Below are positions 58,812 through 64,000 of a stretch of DNA of 64,000 nt, piece after piece. The notes under the pieces are model-generated. The model did no database searches and was not told the origin of the DNA. It saw only the letters and a list, made by a program, of their open reading frames with translations. The translations under genes and the position numbers were made by a program. The number at the start of each line of letters is the position of its first letter. Positions within the stretch are counted from its first letter, which is position 1. The DNA lies in the NCBI GenBank assembly GCA_010645155.1, contig CM021316.1, positions 5,538,954 through 5,602,953 on the forward strand. The letters run 5' to 3'. Source of the DNA: Tigriopus japonicus. Taxonomy: Eukaryota > Arthropoda > Copepoda > Harpacticoida > Harpacticidae.

Positions 58812-59042
58812 TCACGCATGCACAGAATAGTTGGAATTAATGAACCCTTTGCCAAGCATTTGATCGATCAAATTAGTCCTCGGGTTGATCGTTAAAGAGC
58901 GACCCATGTTTGACAAATGGGCTCGATCAGGATCAAAGCGCTCTACGACCACTACCTTCCTGCTTGATAGTATTCGTGGTTCGCGTAGTTTGACTTCAAG
59001 CTTTTTACGAGGGTCTTCAAATGGATTAATTCCACTCAATGG
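58812..59042 (-). other. Candidate terminal exon, unknown gene
   Basis: Minus strand: an acceptor-like TTACTCAG precedes 76 open codons and a TGA. The peptide begins PLSGINPFEDPRKKLEVKL and is hydrophilic and charged (VVVVERFDPDRAHLSN, RTNLIDQMLGKGF). Codon choice looks coding. No family is recognised. It could be the last exon of a gene starting to the right, perhaps linked to the ORF at 61.6-62.3 kb, or a piece of a mobile element. Confidence 0.35.
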
Positions 59043-59943
59043 CTGAGTAATTATTCAACTAATTGGGTCAGATTGATAAGCAAATGGTTGCGTGAGTGCG
59101 TTGAAAAAAGCTACAAGCGGGTATTCTCTGTATTTTGCCCAAACAACGAGCATACATACAGCTTGTAATTTTTTACACTCACATATGACCTTGCCCTTTT
59201 CTGTGTTTATTTTGCAATCTCTATTTCTATTAATGAGTTCTTAGAGAAAATTACAGGAAAAAGACTGATTAAAGATTTTGTGCTTATATCGTGCCGTAAA
59301 ATCACTGTCCCCATTGAGCTTTTTTCAAAGAGACCTCTTATTCGCGTTTAAAGTATGGATATTCTCTGCGATGATGTACACATTTCAGCAAAGAAGTTCA
59401 AGAGATTTGAATTCAGGATATTTTTTAGGATATTCCTGACCAGAGCTGTTTTTGCATGATCAAATAACTAATCTGAAAATGGTCAGTTTTCCTGCAGATG
59501 AAGAAAAGGTTGAAGGCACTTTTAGCTAGCTCCCTTAGTGGCAACGTGTACTACATGGTGGTACGCACTACATGCATTATTATGTGCCCACGTTTCTGTT
59601 TTTCGCCTTAGGCTTGGCCATTCCGTATCTTCTCGCAAAAAAAGTTGGAAGTTAGTTTTTTTCATCTCACAGATTCTATTTAGAGGTTCGAGGAAAAATG
59701 GACCAACATTGTGGTGAATCTAAACCTCTGATAATTTGGGCCAATCTACTCTACCACCAAAACCATATTGATTGAATTCCGTTTTAGTTTCTGACAGCCC
59801 TGAATAACTACATTTTTTTAATGGGTTGGTTGCAGATTTTTTATTACCGCTACTAGGAATGGGATTTCTTGTAAGAAAGTTAATCATTAAAGTTACTGGA
59901 TAAGGTTAACATTCAAATGATATTTGGTCTACTACCGAGTTAT
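59043..59943. other. Gene-free stretch
   Basis: Nothing recognised. Confidence 0.5.
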
Positions 59944-60159
59944 TGTTAGCAGATCTGGGCAACCCTTGTGTGTTGTATTCGTATTTCAGTTTGTCCTGCT
60001 CTCTCCCTGTGCTCGCACTAATTTACCCTCTGCGTTCCCCTTGGTATTTAAACCTTTTGTTTCCATCTTTCTATATCCATTCTTCCTCCGTTATTCTACA
60101 AGAATAAACTCGTTCTACCGATCCCGGTCTCCCATGTTTTGATATTTGAGTACATAACA
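59944..60159 (+). mobile_element. Possible 216-bp solo LTR
   Basis: Starts TGTTA and ends TAACA (matching short inverted ends). It contains a TATA-like TATTTAAA near 60,043 and an AATAAA near 60,105, spaced as U3-R in a small LTR. No flanking target duplication is visible, perhaps because the right side abuts LINE sequence. Tentative. Confidence 0.35.
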
Positions 60160-60580
60160 CCTTGAATAGTAGGTTAGGTCAGGAATAGCATTTCAAAATT
60201 TGTCTAACCCGGCTTCAAATGCTGTTAGAGGATCAGCTCCTACATACTCCCGACGATGACTGAGTGATGGGCAAAACATTGAACAATGAAGGAGCCCGAT
60301 AAAGAAGAGAGGAGGACTCCATTGATCGAATTAGCCTGGATTCCTTGGGATTTAGAGGTGCTCTTAGAGCACAAGTGAAACCTCTACGGTCGCTAAAGCT
60401 GACCTCAAACCCTGGCCGGGTTAGGACAGAGCCTTGATGACATACAGTATCAGATACCTTTCATACCTTCTCTGAGTACTGTAGAGCCCTAACTTCTGGA
60501 GCCTCTCCCTATACAAGAGCTCTCTCATTCCTGTGATGTTCCTAGTGAAACAGCATGCCTCAAAAGTGTGTCAAAAGATG
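60160..60580 (-). mobile_element. LINE 3' end, reverse transcriptase C-terminus
   Basis: The minus strand encodes CCFTRNITGMRELLYRERL, then LGLYSTQRRYERYLILYV and IKALS followed by a stop. This is the typical C-terminal tail of CR1/Jockey-type reverse transcriptases (family: R-L--L-LYSL-RRRERY-IIY-WK). Further along, a worn frame reads GADPLTAFEAGLDKF near 60,195-60,240, also expected there. Frameshifts and stops mark it as a dead copy. Confidence 0.8.
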
Positions 60581-61558
60581 CACGTTTTAGACATACTGTA
60601 CACAGCAAATCAACCGTATCAAAGAGTCAAATACTTCCAATGATAAACTGAAGCATCACTTTAAATCATGTGTCAGATAAAAGTTCAGGGAGATTAGTAC
60701 TTGGTTTGAGAAAAACCATTGATAAAGTGTGACAACTTTTTCTTTCAAATTCAAATCACTTTTTTAAATGTAGATAGAGCTAGACACTTCCAGGCAATAG
60801 AATCGATAGATAAAGCTTATAGCAAGTCTCGGTTTGAATTTGCCGACCGATCAATGAGACCACAAGTTTGGAGTGGCTTTTAAAACTTTCAAAGTTACAG
60901 AAAATAATTTGGTTATGTCAGAAGTCAGATTGCGAATTGTACAGTACCAAAACTTTCCACACAATCACTGTTTTGACCTTATGGCCAACCCTAAACAATC
61001 GTGTAATTTTGAAGCTTATGTTGTTCTTTGCCTACCATTCATATAGCCTTCATACGTAATTTTCTGCACCACATTTATTCAGCATTCATTTGTGAGGCCC
61101 GAAAACGATGAAAACAAAGCACTTGAGTTAGCCGAGTTATTTGTTCAGTGCTTCCTCGCTAGTATTTTCATTTGGCGAACACCTTGTCCAATTAGAAGTC
61201 CCAGTTCTAATTCATTTAACCCGAACTCAACAATATTGTGTGGGCAAATCCCACACCAAGTCATGGTCATTATTTTCGACCTTGAGTTGGCGTTACTGTT
61301 TCCTTTTTTAATTGGTGAGAGGTATGATAAATGCCTTAGATTTTCTTAGGCCTATTTGGCAAGGGAATTGTTCAGCATTGTGTTTTTCTAGAAGTCGCTC
61401 AGTGTTTGACAAACGTCGGGAGAGTTCAGCATATATTTACCTCGAGTCTCGATTCATCACTTTCTGTTTAGATAAAGAATCAAATAACGATCAAGAGACA
61501 TCAATGAGGTGCAATCCAAGACCAACCTTGACTCGTCTCGGAAGTCAGGGCAGGAGCA
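60581..61558. other. Gene-free stretch
   Basis: No recognised exon. Possibly the older, unreadable part of the LINE near its left edge. Confidence 0.45.
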
Positions 61559-62275
61559 TCACGTGGATTTGATCACTTGGAACAAAAAACAATTATTCTT
61601 GATTTGGACCTTGCACAACGTTCCGTTTTCCCCCTCCATCATTTCTACGCTGATCCATTTCCCTTTGATTCTAACAGGAGATGGGTTGACCCACTTTTCG
61701 TCGGTGCCTCGATCTCGGACAATAACGAACAGCTCGGTCAATAGGGTGTTGTTCTTAAATGTAAGCAGGACTGTAACGAAATATGCAGTGTTTATTTCAC
61801 AAATGGATTCCGTGTAAGAGGAGCCCAATGCAAGGGCCTCTTGCATCGAGCCAACCCAATGGAACGAACTACCAAAACACAAGGTTGTTGTAGAGAGTTG
61901 TTCTGCGCCTTCATCATCATGAGCGCCTCCAGGGGTCCAAACAGCATGTTGTTTCAGGGACGAGCATTGCTTGCATTAGAAAATGCAAGCATGAGCCGAG
62001 TCTCCTCCAAGTGAAGTGGCCACGACGAGTTTCACGAGGAGCTTGTGGTCAGATCTACTACCAAAACCGTCAACCTCACCATCGGCACCATTGCTGTTTA
62101 GTGCCAAACTCGCACCTTGAGTCGTGGATTGGATGGCGTGGGAAATGAGGGAACCGAGCGCAAAATCATCATCAATGTTGAGGAGGATTTCCCATTGCGC
62201 TTCTCTGAGGTTGGTTAGAGTGCAATCTTTCATTGAAACTATTGGGAATCGATGTTGTTCCCACTTGGTTGGAGC
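61559..62275 (-). pseudogene. 239-codon ORF broken by one stop, unknown family
   Basis: On the minus strand one frame stays open from 62275 to a TGA at 61559, except for a single TAA at 61978-61976. Upstream of the stop it reads KWEQHRFPIVSMKDCTLTNL, then NIDDDFALGSLISHAIQSTT and SDHKLLVKLVVATSLGGDSA; downstream CSSLKQHAVWTPGG, FGSSFHWVGSMQEAL and RGTDEKWVNPSPVRIKGKW. Third-base choice is coding-like throughout both halves, and four Cys cluster around the stop. No family is recognised. It may be a recently killed gene, a null allele, a sequencing error, or two exons separated by a small unseen intron. No start or splice partner is certain. Confidence 0.4.
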
Positions 62276-64000
62276 TTACGAACGAATGTACGTTCGTACT
62301 CTGGTATAGATTAAGAAGGCTTCGGAGAAGGCGTGGCTGACACTTTGCATCTTTCCCTGGGTACAAATTGTAGGGCAGGAGAATTGCCTTTCTTTGATTG
62401 TAGAAATGCATTGGAACTACTTCGAGGGTAAAACAAGGTGGAAACGCATTGGCAAATGCCCCACCACTGTGGGAACAATGAATTGGCAGGAAACACCCAT
62501 ACCCACATCATCGCGTATTGTGCTTGGAAATGAAATGGGGGGGTCTCACATTCTTTGCTCCTTGTTTTCCGCTTCAAAGCCAAACGAAAGCTTTTGGCTG
62601 CTGAACACAAGCAATGTTCCATCTCTTTGAATTTGGAACAAAACAGAGCCTCTCAACAGCTTCGATGCATTTTTAACGTGCTCGAATCAAAATTCATAGC
62701 CAATACGTGCCTCAAGCTACAATTTTGCGAATTTGACCCTTGCTCTCTTGAGACTGAAGTAACGGGACTGACTATATGGGTTTTATTTTGTGGGCGAGTT
62801 CAACCACGTAAAATATTGTAAGCAAAACATGGAATGAGGAGATGGTAGAAGAACTAGGAAAATGTAATTTTGATGTAATGCACATCATCCGGTTGTCTAG
62901 TGCACGTGAAAGGAAAGAAAAAAAAAACGAATTGCTCCCTAAATTCATTGAAGATCCAATTGTATTTCAAAATTTAATCCAACAATCAACACGATTCTTT
63001 TCATTTTTTCCTTTGTTTTTATCCATTGGATATTGGGCCCAAGGGCGCAACAATGATTCAATAGATTATTGATATCGTCCAATATAACCTATAACTAAAT
63101 ATTTATGATATTATAAAAACTAATAAAGCAAATATGTCTTAGTCTTTTAAGTTATTAATGATAAAAAAGGCTTCGGCGAATGAGTACAACAATAAGTGCG
63201 CCTTTTCATGCAGATATTTTATTGGACTTGGGTTTTTGGGAAATATCATTTCCTTGATCGTGTGTGTGCGCCTGTGTCTCAGAGCGAGTAAATGGAGGTG
63301 GATTTGGTTCCGTCCGTCTCGGGTTTTATGCTTTGTAAATGGCAACATTGTAAATCTTTTTTACCCACTAAAGCTACCTGTAAGTTGAGTTTTATCCGTA
63401 CTGTCCAATGTAAGGCACTGGTCATAAATCAAAACTCATTCGTGCCTTGAATGCCCTATATCAGTACACGTCCAAGAGCTCAACGGAATAAATATCTTGT
63501 TTAGGCCTACCTAACGATCTCTTACCTGTGTTTGATTGTGCAGAATGCCCCACGGGAAAGTGCAATTGCTAATGAATCCCTTCTGTATGTTCAAGTGGTT
63601 AGTTCGGTTTATCACACTCTCACGTTTTTTTGACTCACAGTTAGTGAACTCATTAAATAATCAACTCCACTATTTCCTTCATCCAAGCACCATAAAAAGA
63701 GGAGTACTACGGACCATTAATGGTCGCAAATACACCAAAAAAACTCAACTGAACGCCTTCTCGTTTCTGGTTGGGAAATCTCATTGCATGAACGGAGTGC
63801 TCCACATGGAGTTGGATTGACGTGGTCCATTCTCGCTCTCAACCGGCCTTTCCCGGAGCAAACCCCCGTTGAGAGAAGGTTTTATTCAAAGGCTCCTTCA
63901 AAGAGCGACGAGCACCACAAGATACTCCCGACAAAGAGGGAAAAGAAGGCCGCCGCACCATCATCATCATCAAGAATTGCTATGAAAGTGTAATTCTGAG
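62276..64000. other. Right flank, no confident gene
   Basis: A perfect 8-bp stem with 6-nt loop (TACGAACG/CGTTCGTA, 62277-62298) lies at its left edge. The short ORFs have no recognised homology. Confidence 0.45.

Noticed and set aside
1..64000. CRISPR arrays, operons, bacterial promoters
   Set aside because: Intron-bearing animal genes make this nuclear eukaryotic DNA; no spaced direct-repeat array was seen.

Overview
This is eukaryotic nuclear DNA from an animal. The best guess is an arthropod, probably a crustacean of copepod type. The coding exons carry GT-AG introns that are mostly 50-300 bp, and the 3' ends use AATAAA. The genes are animal orthologues, and one is a kekkon-like LRR-Ig receptor, a family typical of arthropods. 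Tc1/mariner, hAT and non-LTR retroelement debris is also present. The species is inferred, not proven. All functional calls come from reading translated exons against remembered family sequences; no search was run.

Layout: bases 1-25,000 are gene-rich. In order they hold BBS7 (+, 9 exons), RPL21 (-, tail-to-tail with BBS7), a possible small unknown ORF (-), DYNC2I2/WDR34 (-, one long exon), USP46/USP12 (+, 8 exons), aspartylglucosaminidase AGA (+, 3 exons), a dead mariner copy, an unrecognised two-exon small gene (+), SPCS3 (-, 2 exons with a 1 kb intron), a tRNA-like SINE piece and tandem repeats, a LINE reverse transcriptase fragment, a secreted Cys-rich protein (+, 2 exons) and GLOD4 (-, 3 exons). 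Bases 25,000-29,700 are almost empty. Bases 29,797-32,802 encode a 1001-residue kekkon-like LRR-Ig transmembrane receptor (-). Bases 33,000-64,000 are gene-poor, with microsatellites, a clean hAT MITE (223 bp, perfect 8-bp target duplication), a possible solo LTR, a LINE 3' end, some orphan exon-like ORFs, and a 239-codon reading frame broken by one stop near 62 kb.

The genes do not form a pathway. They are housekeeping functions: translation (RPL21), ER signal-peptide cleavage (SPCS3), lysosomal glycoprotein breakdown (AGA), deubiquitination (USP46) and glyoxalase-fold GLOD4. To these are added two ciliary genes about 2 kb apart, BBS7 of the BBSome and DYNC2I2 of dynein-2, which act in the same intraflagellar trafficking process. 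I did not find a clearly new biological system. The most unusual items are the single-stop ORF at 61.6-62.3 kb, the intronic membrane-protein ORF inside SPCS3, the Cys-rich secreted protein, the unknown 118-residue two-exon gene, and the well-preserved hAT MITE.
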